The position numbers were made by a program, and so were the translations under genes. Under the pieces are notes generated by a model, which made no database searches, was not told where the DNA came from, and worked only from the letters and a program-made list of their open reading frames with translations. This document shows, in pieces, positions 1 through 10,899 of a stretch of 64,000 nucleotides of DNA (its first letter is position 1; every line of letters starts with the position of its first letter). This DNA is from Lactuca virosa (Eukaryota; Streptophyta; Magnoliopsida; Asterales; Asteraceae). Location of the stretch: assembly GCA_928212115.1 (NCBI GenBank), contig CAKMRJ010005523.1, positions 252,450,226 to 252,514,225 on the forward strand. The letters are read 5' to 3'.

Positions 1-438
1 TAACAAGGTAGGCAAAGGGTAACTTAATGTTTATCATAGTATCGTTGAAGCGTGTGTGGTTAACCGACACATCGATTGAGGGGTAAATATTAAGGGTACC
101 AAGTATATTTTCATGGTTACTTCACACCTTGTTTTGTGATCCTCGGCATCCCAGTCACAAAACCTGAAGGGCACACTCGAGATTGAAACATGCCATTGAA
201 AAGTTCAATGAATCTCAAAAGAATCTAGGAGTTTCAAAACCATTAAAACCTAATAATACATTTCGTTTATCTTGGTGGAAATTGGTGAATCGTCATTCAC
301 CTACCTTCAAATATTTTATAGCTTGGATTACGGCATCCCTCTTCCAAGTTATAAAATAGTTTGTTGGGTCCTAGCCTTAATATATCATATTGGGTGTTAT
401 ATTAAGGACTTAAATCAACTTTACGTGAATCTCTCCCA

Positions 439-1195
439 TTGTTGATGTCTGGTTTAGACAACAATGATCTTCCCAAACCAAGATTTCCTAATGAATATGA
501 CTTCCCGAGTTTAGCTCATGGAAGTCATACTTCTCTTCCTCCACCTCCTCCAATTATTCACCCTAACCCACAAGTTCAAGGTCACTCAAGCCCTAATGGC
601 AAGCAAGGTCTATGTGTGATCACATCTTAGAGATGAAGTCACATATTGACAAGCCGGGAGAGTTGGGTGTCAAAGTCTTGAGAAAGTTAGATGTTCAATC
701 ACTTTCTAAGTCACATAATGAGTTCCTTTGGGACTACTATGAAACAGACTATGACATGAACCTTAATGATCATATCTATTTGCTTGGTGCTGCTGAATCA
801 GCAATGATTTTGAACGATAGTAAAGCAAATTTGATTAGAAGATCAACTTCCCAAAACCTTTATGGACAGTGACAATGGTGACACTGGAAATCCAGAAAAA
901 ACATTCTCTTCCCAATGGAAAGGGATTGGCCATAGTCAACCCGGTTGACCAAATGGTTAAGAGAAAGGCTAAGTCTGAGATAGTCCCATTACCAAAGGGT
1001 CCATATGTTTATTTTTCCCAAGGAAGGGGCGTTGATTGCAAAGCTGCCAAATTTACCTAAGGATTTTAAAGTCAATAAGTTTGACTCTACATCAGGTAGA
1101 GCCCATTATCTAACTCTGTTAAGTTCTATTCTGAGATCCTCATTACATGATGTGACTGGGTCACATGTTGATGTTTTAAGAATCAAAGAATAGAG
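439..1195 (+). pseudogene. Copia gag remnant
   Basis: Three short frames (439-630, 612-872, 869-1060) and their overlaps spell a Copia gag order. First comes a proline-rich start, then a segment with 'LPKSHNEF'-like wording (SLSKSHNEFLWDYYETDYDM), then a stretch ending at 'VNKFDSTSG' near 1080-1110 that normally follows the zinc knuckle. The zinc-knuckle cysteines that should lie near 990-1050 are lost. At least two frameshifts separate the parts. It belongs to the plus-strand relic and makes no full gag. Family placement rests on the word order and the flanking leader, so the clade is inferred. Confidence 0.6.
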
Positions 1196-3678
1196 AGAAA
1201 GTTGGCTTTGCATAGGAGTTCTGAAAGTTCTCAATTGGTTGCATAACAACTTGGAAGCAATGGCAGGCCCTGTAGTGCCAGGTGGCAAGAAGTTAAGATT
1301 GCATAAGTTCAGTCCATATGAGTTTGGATTTGTCATTATCCTTGTCTTATGACTATGGTTTTGACGATTCACATGGATAAGAACACATACACCATAAAAT
1401 CTAAGGGTCATAAGGTTTCTCTCCGATTCATGAAAATGATGGTGAGGAAACACTTCCACCAAGTAGATTTGAAGCAGATGGCAAAAGGTCTAAACAATTG
1501 AGACTATGATTACGACATCCCTTTTCATAGTTCTGAAATTGTTTAGACACACATGCATGCTATCTAAGGAAAGGTGTATGATTTTGATAAAGTTTTATCA
1601 AAGCATCTCGTATCGGAAATCTGAACTTTGGTAAGAAAGTCAATAAAGTATTGATTTCTAGAAGTCCAGCTGATTTCTGAGTACATGTCAAAGCTAGTGG
1701 GAGCATAAGTGTTATGCTAATAATCATCATGTAAGTGGGAGCATGATAATTATTGTTAGTGTTGCAAGTTAGCAATGTTAATTATAGAAAACAAAAGTTT
1801 CAATTCGTGAGGCTGCAGGGATTGAAAAAGTTGTTTTGCTATAATTAAGGGAGAGGATATACTTCATTTCAGTTCTAAAGGCTTAGATTGAGACCTTAAT
1901 CATCTTTAGTCAAGAATATATATACGAATTTCATGTTGGATTGGTTCAACTTAAGGAAATTCTATATATTGCGTTCTCAAAATTCGATTATGATTACAAC
2001 ATCCCTCTTCATAGTCAAATTTTGAAAACATGGCAAATAAAATATTTGTAGCAAAAGACTGGTCTAGAATCATGTCTTTATGTGAGACATCATGAATTGT
2101 GTACCATTTGCTTTGGGTACAGGATCGATTGCATGTGCTATAATATTTGTCATTTCTAAATTTTTCCAAATGCCCAGAGGCATTAAGAAGGGAAAGGGTC
2201 TAGAATTGGACATGACTAAAATGATTAAGCAATTGTCTAGGACAATCTGAGGTTTACCAAAGATTGGTTGCTCAGGGACAGTTGGAAGTATAGTGCTAAT
2301 TTTGGAAGGACCATATTGATATATTCTGAAAAGAGGCATCTCTTATTCAGAAGTGATAGTCAAAATGAGAATATGGAGTTGTCTCCATAGGTGGAAGTTA
2401 TCTGTGTAAGATTAGAAAACTTAATGCAAGAAGCATGTCCAAAGCAATGTACTTTGAATATGAGACTTAGTTTCCATGGAGTTGATCTCCATTGGAATAC
2501 CTTATAATGACTGTTGACAAGTCTTTGTGACTTTGTACATATTCATTATAGGAGGGTCAGTGCATATAAGTTTAAAATCAAAACAGATTTCGATAAATGA
2601 TAGGAATTTGAAATTCTCACATTTTTCGATAAGGATTTGGGAGTGTGAAATTAGAATCACTGAAATTATGTTCAATTGGTTTATTTCACAAAGTAAGGAT
2701 CATAGACAAACATAGAGTGCATACTTGGTGTATGGCAAAGCTATTGTTTAAGAAAAACATAGTGTACATGCTTGGAGCATGGGACAACTAGTGTTTTAAT
2801 TCAAGTATAAAGTTGATAAAACCGAAACAATGAATAATGAGTAATCAGTATGGTGATAAATAAAAGTGTTTATTTATATTCATAGGGTTTGATACCATAT
2901 TTGATTCATTTATTCTTGTGTTTCACTTTGCATGTTTTGACTTCCAGAATAACTAAGTCGCTCTTCCTGAATGATTAAGTTATTCAAACCATCCACAGTC
3001 GGTCATATGTTGGAAGTAGATATGAATCAAGACTGTCATGGGTTGGTTTGTAGAGGTCCAAGTTGGTGGACAAAGTGGTGCTACAACACTCATGAGTGCT
3101 CATAAATTATGAGTATTGGATTCAACCTGCGCTCATTTGAATCACTTCATGGATTTTATCACGAGTGATCATGAGACGATAATATCTTATATTCTTCAAA
3201 CCTAGAGATATGAGTTGTTACTATGAGTTGGTTATACATTGATTGTACGAAAACGCATTTGGTAACTCGATGTTATAAAACGTGCCTTTGTGTATGATTC
3301 AACAAGTAGTAGAACAAGCCATATGAGTCGAAGTTTATCCATTCCTTTTACCTTCGGGATAAAAGCGATATCTGTGGGCCCCTCGATGATTTAGCGATGA
3401 CACATGTGAGTGCTTGGCCAAGCCAGGACTGATTTGATTTGTTCAATCAGTCAGTCATCATAAATCGAAAATCGGGAAACAACAAATGGACAGAGAGAAT
3501 GATTATAATCCATGTCTCAGTCCATATGATATCTAGAATGGAGGAATATATGATCCCTTATCTAATGGACAAGTCATTGACAAGGTCAGAGTTCGACATC
3601 GGCTTTAAGAGATACGATTGCCAGTTAGGTTTTGAAGTCATACTCAATAATAGTTTTAGACTTATCCAAGTGGGATAC
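1196..3678 (+). other. Non-coding pol relic and 3' domain of Copia copy Z
   Basis: No open frame above about 90 codons is convincing here. Positions 1700-1760 contain the repeated 'gtgggagca' words seen at Copia pol ends, and 2900-3678 corresponds in inverted order to 33769-34550. In both copies this domain lies between RNase H and the LTR and ends with a purine-rich AAGTGGGA tract next to the LTR, which is the likely polypurine tract (3669-3678). The apparent frame at 3439-3696 lies wholly in this conserved non-coding domain and is not a gene. Confidence 0.55.
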
Positions 3679-3855
3679 TGTTGGATTAATGTCTAAGTCC
3701 ATAACTATATTTGGTATGTACTTGACCCGACCCGGCATGATCCATTTGGGTTGCATTTCACCGGCACAATTTATATGGATAGTTTTTTGAGAATAGTATA
3801 TTTATGATTTATATTAATATATTATAAGTTCTAATATATTAATATGGAATCATAT
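3679..3855 (+). repeat. Truncated Copia 3' LTR (copy Z)
   Basis: The segment begins TGTTGGATTAATGTC and follows the LTR start of the related copies (reverse complement of 33600-33768) for about 177 bp. It then changes abruptly, near 'ggaatcatattttaatcatc', into the 3' end of the oppositely oriented Copia. A full LTR of this family is about 770-780 bp, so roughly three quarters are missing. Confidence 0.65.
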
Positions 3856-3907
3856 TTTAATCATCAAATGTTAATAACAACTTATCTATTACACGTTTCC
3901 AAACTAT

Positions 3908-5788
3908 CTAATTTAAACTAATATCATCCTTCAGCCCAATGCTCCTAGCGTGCTGCAAATGCTTAATACTGCTCAGTCCCTTCGTAAGCGGATCTGCTGG
4001 GTTATCTTCTGACGATACCCTTTTCACTACAAGGAGTCCCTCTTCCACCCGATGTCGAATAAAATGATATTTTCTGTCGATATGTCGAGATCTGCCATGA
4101 TCTCTTGGTTCCTTGGTCAAGGCAACCACTCCTTCATTATCACAGAAAATCTCCATGGGCTCCTTTATGGCTGGAACAACTCCAAGGTCTCCAATGAAGT
4201 TCTTCAACCATATTGCCTCCTTTGACGCTTCGCTTGCTGTAATGTAGTCTGATTCGCACGTTGAATCAGCTACAGTTTCCTGCTTGGAACTCTTCCAAGT
4301 TACTGCTCCTCTATTGAGGGTAAAGACCCAGCCCTACTGCGAACGATAGTTGTCCCTGTCGGTCTCAAAGCTGGCGTCGCTGTACCCTCGCACCTTTAAG
4401 TCGTCACTCCCACCGAGGACTAGAAACCATTCCTTGGTCCTCCGAAGGTACTTACGAAGACAACTTCTCTCCTTTGACGCTTCACTTGCTGCGATGTACT
4501 CTGATTCGCACGTTGAATCAGCTACGGTCTCCTGTTTGGAACTTTTCCAAGTCACTGCTCCTCCATTGAGGGTAAAGACCCATCCCGACTGCGAATGGTA
4601 GTTGTCTTTATCGGTCTGAAAACTGGCGTCGCTGTACCCTCGCACTTTTAAGTCATCACTCCCACCGAGGACTAGAAACCATTCCTTGGTCCTCCTAAGG
4701 TACTTACGAATGTTCTTGACTGCGATCCAATGCGCTCTGCCAGGGTTCCCTTGATATCTGCTGACCATGCTCAAAGCGAAGGCCACATCAGGGCGAGTAC
4801 AAGTCATAGAATACATGATTGAGCCAACTGCGCAAGTGTATGGTACTCGGCTCATCTCTGCTATCTCGACTTCAGTACTCGGACTCTGAGTTTTACTCAA
4901 CTTGGCATTACTCTGGATTGGTAACTCCCCTTTCTTTGAATTCTCCATACTAAAACGTTTTAGTACCTTGTCCAAGTAAGTATTCTGACTAAGTCGTATT
5001 AGTCTCTTACTTCTGTCTCTCACTATCCTTATTCCCAAAATATAGGAAGCCTCTCCGAGGTCCTTCATAGCAAAGCACTTCCCGAGCCAGGACTTAACCT
5101 CCTGCAGTATCGGGATGTCGTTTCCTATGAGTAATATGTCATCGACATACAATACGAGAAAGCTTACTACACTCCCACTGGCTTTGACATATACACACGA
5201 TTCATCTTCGCTTCGCAGAAAACCAAACTCTTTGACCTTCTCGTCGAAACAAAGATTCCATCTACGAGATGCTTGCTTAAGTCCATAAATAGACTTCTCA
5301 AGCTTACACACTCTATTGGGATGCTTCGCATTGACAAAACCCTCTGGCTGAGCCATGTAAACATCCTCAGCCAACTTCCCATTAAGGAAAGCAGTTTTGA
5401 CATCCATCTGCCATATTTCATAGTCATGAAATGCAGCAATGGCCAGCATCACCCTGATAGACTTTATCTTCGCAACTGGTGAGAAGGTTTCGTCGTAGTC
5501 AACTCCAGGAGTTTGAGTGAAACCCTTCGCAACCAATCGCGCCTTATAAGTGTGCACGTTTCCATCCACGTCAGTCTTCTTCTTGAAGATCCACTTGCAC
5601 CCGACCGTCTTACGACCTGGTACATTGTCAACCAAATTCCAAACTTGGTTGTCATACATGGATTGAATCTCGCTGTCCATAGCCTCTTTCCATTTCGCAG
5701 ACTCTGGGCCTGCCATGGCTTCCTTATAGCTGTTAGGTTCGTCCATATTCACTAGTGTACTATCACTAATGAACGTATCCCCTTCCAC
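3908..5788 (-). pseudogene. Copia reverse transcriptase-RNase H (copy A), with duplicated RNase H segment
   Basis: Frame 5788-4334 carries the RT. It shows the N-terminal block WKEAMDSEIQSM, the FSPVAKIKSIR block, the DVKTAFLNG block, and the catalytic LYVDDILLIG motif. The RNase H start VRGYSDASFQTD follows, with the SKQETVADSTCESEYIA block. After SEASKE the frame runs back into a second copy of LRKYLRRTKEWFLVLGG...SDASFETD and ends at a stop at 4334. The proper RNase H C-terminus lies in a separate frame, 4207-3908 (CDNEGVVALTKEPR...ADPLTKGL). The duplicated segment is about 250 bp (4219-4468 against 4478-4720), and the two copies differ at several percent of positions. The enzyme is therefore broken. 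Confidence 0.85.
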
Positions 5789-6117
5789 AGTAATATGAAA
5801 ACCATAGAACTGGGGTGGAAAACTCTTTCAGAACGTCTAAGAGGTAAGGACTCGTCAATCAGTTCAACCGGAGTTTCCTCCTCGGGTTGAGCGCCAATGT
5901 TAGAGGTTCCTTCATCGCTCGACTCTTGAAGCTCTTCAAGATTGATCTGCCTCCCACTGTCTCCTTGGCTTATGAGTTCTCGCTCTAGGAAAACCCCTCT
6001 CCTCGCAACGAAGACTACTTTGTCACTCGGTCTGTAGAAGAGATATCCAAAGGATTTGTGTGGGTAGCCGATGAAAATACATCACTGACTACGAGGTTCG
6101 AGCTTGTCGTAAGTATA
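5789..6117 (-). pseudogene. Copia integrase-RT linker, frames broken
   Basis: This 330-bp stretch joins integrase to RT in the minus-strand Copia. Read by eye in shifting minus frames it has the usual acidic linker wording (ISQGDSGRQINLEEL, EEETPVELIDESLPLRRSER) before the RT start. Small indels prevent one open frame. The equivalent stretch of the other copy is 36240-36570. Confidence 0.5.
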
Positions 6118-6823
6118 TCATCTTACGAAAGCCTCGCAACCCCAAACCTTGATATGTGCTAACGAGGGAGCCTTCCCTGTCCACATCTCGTGAGGTGTTT
6201 TGGAAACCTTCTTTGTAGGTACTAAGTTAAGGATATGGGCGGCAGTCTCTAAGGCATACCCCCAGAATGAGATAGGTAGCGAAGCACGACTCATCATGGA
6301 ACAAACCATGTCTAGCAAGGTTCGATTACGCCTCTCAGCTACACCATTCAATTGTGGTGTCCTAGGTGGCGTCAATTGTGAAACTATTCCACATTCCTTG
6401 AGGTAGCCGTGGAATTCAAGACTTAGGTACTCTCCACCTCGATCAGATCGAAGCATCTTGATTTTCCTGCCCAATTGATTCTCCACTTCTTGTTTAAACT
6501 CTTTGAACTTTTCAAAGGTTTCTGACTTGTGCTTGATTAAGTAGATATACCCATATCTGCTATAATCATCTGTGAAAGTCACATAGAAGCGATTCGCGTC
6601 CCTTGTGGTGGATCTAAAAAGGCCCACATACATCTGTATGTATGAGATCCAATAAACCCTCACCCCTCGCACAAGTGCCAGTGAAGGGTGACTTGGTCAT
6701 CTTTCCAAGTAAAAAAGACTCGCACACGTCATCGTCCCTAAGGTAGAATGACTCCAACACTCCATCCTTTTGGAGTTGGGCTATGCGTTTCTTGTTGACA
6801 TGTCCAAGACGACAATGCCACAA
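6118..6823 (-). pseudogene. Copia integrase (copy A), frameshifted
   Basis: Frame 6823-6614 starts WHCRLGHVNKKRIAQLQ, the usual Copia integrase zinc-binding entry, and carries DVCESFLLGKMTKSPF; a cysteine expected in CESCLLGK is Phe here. Frame 6672-6118 carries the catalytic core, with FTDDYSRYGYIYL for the first Asp block, LRSDRGGEY for the second Asp, and QLNGVAERRNRTLLD for the Glu. The frames are separated by a one-base insertion in an A run near 6615, where the other copy reads in one frame. It lies directly downstream of protease, with an intervening TGA. Confidence 0.82.
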
Positions 6824-8194
6824 TCATGCTCTATCCATACTATTGGAAGAATCCATAGACAATACATCATTTCCTAAGTCGTCTACAACCATCACAGTTT
6901 CATATATTCCATTACAAGGCAATGCTTCAAAATATAAAACATTATTAAAATAAGCATAAATAGAACCCTTTTTATTATCAAATGAATATCTAAAGCCTTG
7001 TTTATATAAACCATGAAATGAAGTGATGTTTCTATCCATATCTGGCCAATAGCAACAGTTATTCAAATTTAAATCTAAACCATTACTAAGCACTAAAGAA
7101 TAAACTCCAATCTTGGTCACATGCGACGATCTTGTATTCCCCATGATCAGATTCATCCTTCCACGCTCAACATCCCTATTTCCTTGTAGTCCCTGCAAAT
7201 CAGAACATATGTGAAAACCACATCCTGTATCAAGGACCCAAGAAGTAGCATGTGATAAACTATTAGATTTAATTGTGTAAATACCTGCGAAAGATGGCTT
7301 GATCTTTCCATCCTTGATGGCTTGCAGATATTTTGGGCAACTTCTCTTCCAATGCCCTATCTTGTGGCAGTGGTGGCACTCTGCCTCCTTGGGGTTTGAG
7401 TTGGGTTTAGCAGAACTAACTTTGGTTCCACTAAAAGAGGTGCCATCTTGAGACTTTCCCTTGTGGTGGCCCCTTGAGGAGGCCTTCCTCTTCTTACCCT
7501 TCCCTTGCCCTATTGCCAAGACAGGGGCAGCAGCTGGAGTGGGAGGTGATGCAATAGATTTATCCTTGAGGTTGCTCTCAGCAGTCCTTAACAAGTCCTG
7601 AAGCTTGCTCAAGGAGACCTCTTCCTTATTCATATGGTAGGTCATGTGGAACTGGGTATAGCAGGAAGGCAACGAATGAAGGATAATGTCGATTGCTAGC
7701 TCTTCATCGAAGTTCACATTTAACTTCAGCAGGCGATCAACATATCTCTGCATCTTTTGCAGATGGGCAGTAAGGGACTCTCCATTACCCATTTTGGTAG
7801 TGATCATCGAAGTGATGATCTCATACCTCTCTTGCCTGGCGCTCTAGTGGTAGCGTTCCAGCAGATCCTGATGCATCTCATAGGGGCACTTGTCCTCATA
7901 GGACTTTTGAAGTTCAGCAGTCATAGTCGCGAGCATGATGCAATGGACTTTCGTGGCATCGCGCTCGTGGGCTTCGTAGGCCGTGATCTCATCGGCAGCA
8001 GCAGTTTCGATATCAATCTCCTTAAGCTTCTCGTCGAGGACATACTCTTTGTCCTCGTAGCGAGTGACCATGCGAATGTTGCAGATCCAATTACTGAAAT
8101 TGGTCCCATCGAAGATCACTTTCCCACATAAGTTCATGAGTGAGAATGAACCAGAGGAGTTTGACCCAGAAGCGTTGTTGTTTGCGTTCGGCAT
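6824..8194 (-). pseudogene. Copia gag and protease (copy A)
   Basis: The gag starts at 8194 (MPNANNNASGSNSS) and is interrupted by one in-frame TAG at 7844-7846. It continues in the same frame to 6824. It contains the gag core (ESLTAHLQKMQRYVDRLLKL), a basic Lys/Gly linker (IGQGKGKKRKASSRG), and the zinc knuckle CHHCHKIGHWKRSC. The aspartic protease active site is SWVLDTGCGFHI, with the Asp-Thr-Gly intact. The frame ends in a TGA at 6824-6826 immediately before the integrase WHC motif. The same TGA occurs in the other copy (around 37304). Gag packages the RNA and protease would cleave the polyprotein. Confidence 0.82.
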
Positions 8195-8978
8195 CTGAAA
8201 TGAAAAAGAACAAAGTTGATTAGAAATGAATTTCCCAAATTAATCACCCAAATAAAAAATTAGGGCTAGGAACCAACAACATTATTCACGAATTAGAAGA
8301 GGGATGCCGTAATCTAATAAGTAAAAAATTTGAAGGCAAGTGAATGTTGATTCACTAATTCTCCGCCATGAAAAACGAAAAAGAAATAAAGTTTTAAATG
8401 TATTGAAAACTCCTAGATCTTTTGAGATACATTGAACTTTTCAATGGCATGTTAAAATCTCGATATGCCCCTCTCGTTTGTGACTGGGATGCTGAGGATC
8501 ACAAAGTGGGTGTGAATTACCATGCAAATGTACATGGTGCCCTTATTGTTACAGTTACCTATTCGATGTGCTGGTTAACCACACACGCTCCATCGAACTA
8601 TAACAAACAATGAGTCACCCGTTGCTACCTTTGCTTAGAACCCAATTAATGTGTCGGTTAGCCACACGCGCTCCATTAACGTCTTAGCAATGGTACAAAG
8701 TGTAATTTCATGGAATTGCATCAATTCACTTTTGCCTAAAGTAACTAAGATTGTGAATTTTGTAAAAACATTTAGTTACTTAATATAGATTCATTATACT
8801 TTTAATGAGGAAAGGTTTGCCCGATCCTACCCGTTCGGCTAACGACCCTCCACCAATCAAGGAAGCGGTGGGTGAGAATGGACACCCATTAAACGACCAT
8901 TTTATAGGTCATAACCTTATACCCCCCTTATAGATTGGCTTCGTGAATGAGGCCTACTAACGGTAAGACTAGCATTTA

Positions 8979-9042
<64 letters not shown>

Positions 9043-9608
9043 CTTATAATATTATAAGTATAGGGTTGAATTTTAAAACTTGTAAAATTTTAAGGTTTGA
9101 AATTTAATTAGTTCAAATTAAACTTTTAATTACAAAACTTGAGGACAAGTTTTGAACTTTTCAAAACATAAAGGATCAAATAGCACATAATATAAATCAA
9201 CTAATTAATTTAGTGGTTATCTAAATTTGACCTAGTCAATATTACTTGCAAGACAATCTACCAATTAATTCAAATAATCAATTATTATCACATAAGGAAA
9301 TTATTATTTAACTAAATGGTAATTATCTTTTGTTTTGTCAAGGATATAGTCAAATATATGATAAAATTCGGATTTTATTGACCCAAAACGATTAAGGCAA
9401 GTATCCTCAAGCAAAACGGCAAGAAATCCCGAAAATCACTCTGACAGACGCTTGGACTCGCCGAGTACCATCATGGACTCGCCGAGTAGCATGAACTCGC
9501 CGAGTCCACAATGGGACTCGCCGAGTCTGTTAGACAGGGGCACAAAAAAACGATTTTTCATGGCAAGAACAATCAAACAATGCATCAATTCAATAGAAAT
9601 CAATCTAA
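8195..9608 (-). other. Copia copy A 5' leader, non-coding, with (TA)n and palindrome cluster
   Basis: Between primer site and gag this leader has no credible gene. It contains the region shared with 1-420 in inverse orientation, two repeats of a 'gccacacacgctcc'-type segment (8570-8680), a (TA)n tract at 8981-9039, an AT-rich stretch, and four ACTCGNCGAGT palindromes at 9452-9530 close to the primer site. The corresponding leader of the other copy is 38664-40069. Confidence 0.6.
8981..9039. repeat. (TA)n microsatellite
   Basis: About 59 bp of uninterrupted TA dinucleotides lie in the leader of the minus-strand Copia. At the homologous place in the other copy (39452-39489) the tract is (AC)n followed by (AT)n, so the tract has changed type as well as length since the copies split. 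Confidence 0.95.
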
Positions 9609-9620
9609 GCTCTGATACCA
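9609..9620 (-). other. Primer binding site, initiator Met-tRNA type (Copia copy A)
   Basis: The minus strand reads TGGTATCAGAGC, the usual plant complement to the 3' end of initiator Met-tRNA, one base inside the end of the 5' LTR. This fixes element orientation as minus. Confidence 0.85.
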
Positions 9621-9621
9621 C

Positions 9622-10401
9622 TGATGGGTTTGAGCCATAAGAACTTTCCTATGTGCATATGCAAACCCTAATGCTTGGATCTAGGTTTCTCTAACTGAAC
9701 ATGCAATGTTTCCAAGGCTTATAATGCTAGATCTAGTGTAAACAATTGAATCATAACATATGAAATCAGATCTAGAAGAATACCTTAAGTTGCTTGCTTG
9801 AATCTTCATGTTCTTGGAGCTTAGAGTCACAATTGTCACTCCTCTAATGGCTTACAAACACCAACTAGCAAGAGGATGATTTGGAGAGAGAGGAGAGATG
9901 AGAAAATCGGCTCTAGGGTTACCAATGCAACAAGGTGGCCGATTTCCCTCACCCATAGGGTCTATTTATACTATGAGCTACTAGGGTTACATCCTTAACC
10001 CTAATTGAACAACTTAGGCCCTAAGCAATCCAAGGATCCTTCTAGATTAAGGCTTGGACGAATTCAAGGAGCCCATACTCCTTAATTTCGGCCACCCTAG
10101 ATCTATAAGGATTCATAGCCCAAAACTCAACTATCACACATTTGACAGTTTAAGCCCCTTTATTCAATTAACCTCTTTTAGTCACCAAATTAATTCCTAA
10201 TTAATTTATGACTAATATTAATTAAATAATATTATTATTCCTTTAATATATTATTCTTATAACATATTAATATAATAATACTCCTCTCTCTATACAAATC
10301 ACCATGTCAAGTTGCTATGGTGAAGGCAACCCAAAAGGACCATGCACAACCGGGTCAGGTACTTACCAAATATAGTTACGGGCTTAGACACTAATCCAAC
10401 A
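9622..10401 (-). repeat. Copia copy A 5' LTR
   Basis: This 780-bp LTR starts TGTTGGATTAG (from 10401) and ends CCATCA next to the primer site on the minus strand. It aligns with LTRs at 32996-33768 and 40084-40851. It has TG...CA ends. No matching 3' LTR remains, because the other end of this copy is fused to an inverted LTR stub. Confidence 0.85.
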
Positions 10402-10899
10402 CAAATATGATCCACTACAAGATCTAGCAGGCTAAAGATCAAGAAGGAAGCTTTTTACGCACAATGGTCCAAAAATTGAAGTCTATTTGCTAGATCAACA
10501 CTTAAGCTCTTCACCAGAACACTTTGCAAGAAACTTGGTCTTCAAGCTCCACATCAAAATATGAGAAATGAGTCTTCAAATGGCCAAGAACACTCAAATG
10601 GTGTTATGGTTTTCGAAATGGACGATGAAGGCTAAAGAGGATCCCCTAAAGTGGGAGTTAAGGTGCTTAAATATGGGAGAAACCCTAAAAATCCATGGGC
10701 TTGTTGGGCGACAATGCTCGCCATATCGTGGCCATTCTCTTGCCACGTCGTGACGCTCGCTCAAAACATGTGTTCTTCATCTTGCATGCCATGTCATGAC
10801 ACTCCGTGTGTCACATCGTGGTATATGGTTTTCCTCAAAAACCATGCCTTAGACTCTTTTATACCATCCACCGATCCATTTTGGGAAACGGATGTTACA
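10402..10899 (-). repeat. Fragment of a different LTR, with TATA box and CACGACGTG-type repeats
   Basis: On the minus strand the sequence begins TGTAACATCCGTTTCCC at 10899, a typical Gypsy LTR start. A TATAAAAG box follows about 35-40 bp in (near 10856-10864). Downstream are four variants of a short palindrome of the form CACGA(C/T)(G/A)TGG at roughly 10720-10830. The fragment ends where the Copia LTR begins at 10401, so the Copia probably inserted into or deleted this element. No coding part remains. Confidence 0.5.

Larger units (their letters stand above)
1..3855 (+). mobile_element. Decayed Angela-like Copia retrotransposon (copy Z), 5' end outside window
   Basis: This is a plus-strand Copia relic. 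Positions 1-420 are the reverse complement of the gag-leader region of the minus-strand Copia at about 8200-8640, including the stretches around the 'gatcctcggcatcccagtc' segment. A broken gag follows at 439-1195. The span 1200-2900 is non-coding with scattered pol-like words and I can place no intact domain in it. Positions 2900-3678 match the reverse complement of the 3' untranslated domain of the Copia at 33769-34550. A truncated LTR begins TGTTGGATTAATG at 3679 and stops near 3855, where it is fused to the 3' end of the minus-strand Copia. No reading frame is long enough to be functional. Confidence 0.75.
3856..10401 (-). mobile_element. Angela-like Copia retrotransposon copy A, lacking its 3' LTR
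   Basis: Reading on the minus strand the order is 5' LTR (10401-9622), Met-tRNA primer site, leader, gag, protease, integrase, RT and RNase H. This is the Copia order, with integrase before RT. The internal sequence stops near 3856, and the 3' untranslated domain and 3' LTR are absent, replaced by the inverted LTR stub of the neighbouring copy. The RT is nearly identical to that of the copy at 34641-36197, so both come from one recently active family. Several stops and frameshifts make this copy non-functional. The Angela clade is inferred from RNase H wording such as SQSGWVFTLNGG. Confidence 0.85.

Noticed and set aside
3439..3696. Plus-strand 85-residue frame
   Set aside because: It lies in the non-coding 3' domain conserved with 33769-34550, where the frame is not kept, and it runs into the LTR.
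4350..4601. Plus-strand frames opposite the Copia RT-RNase H (and similar ones at 5273-5755, 34838-36248)
   Set aside because: These are antisense shadows of the minus-strand pol genes, recurring in both Copia copies only because the coding strand is conserved.
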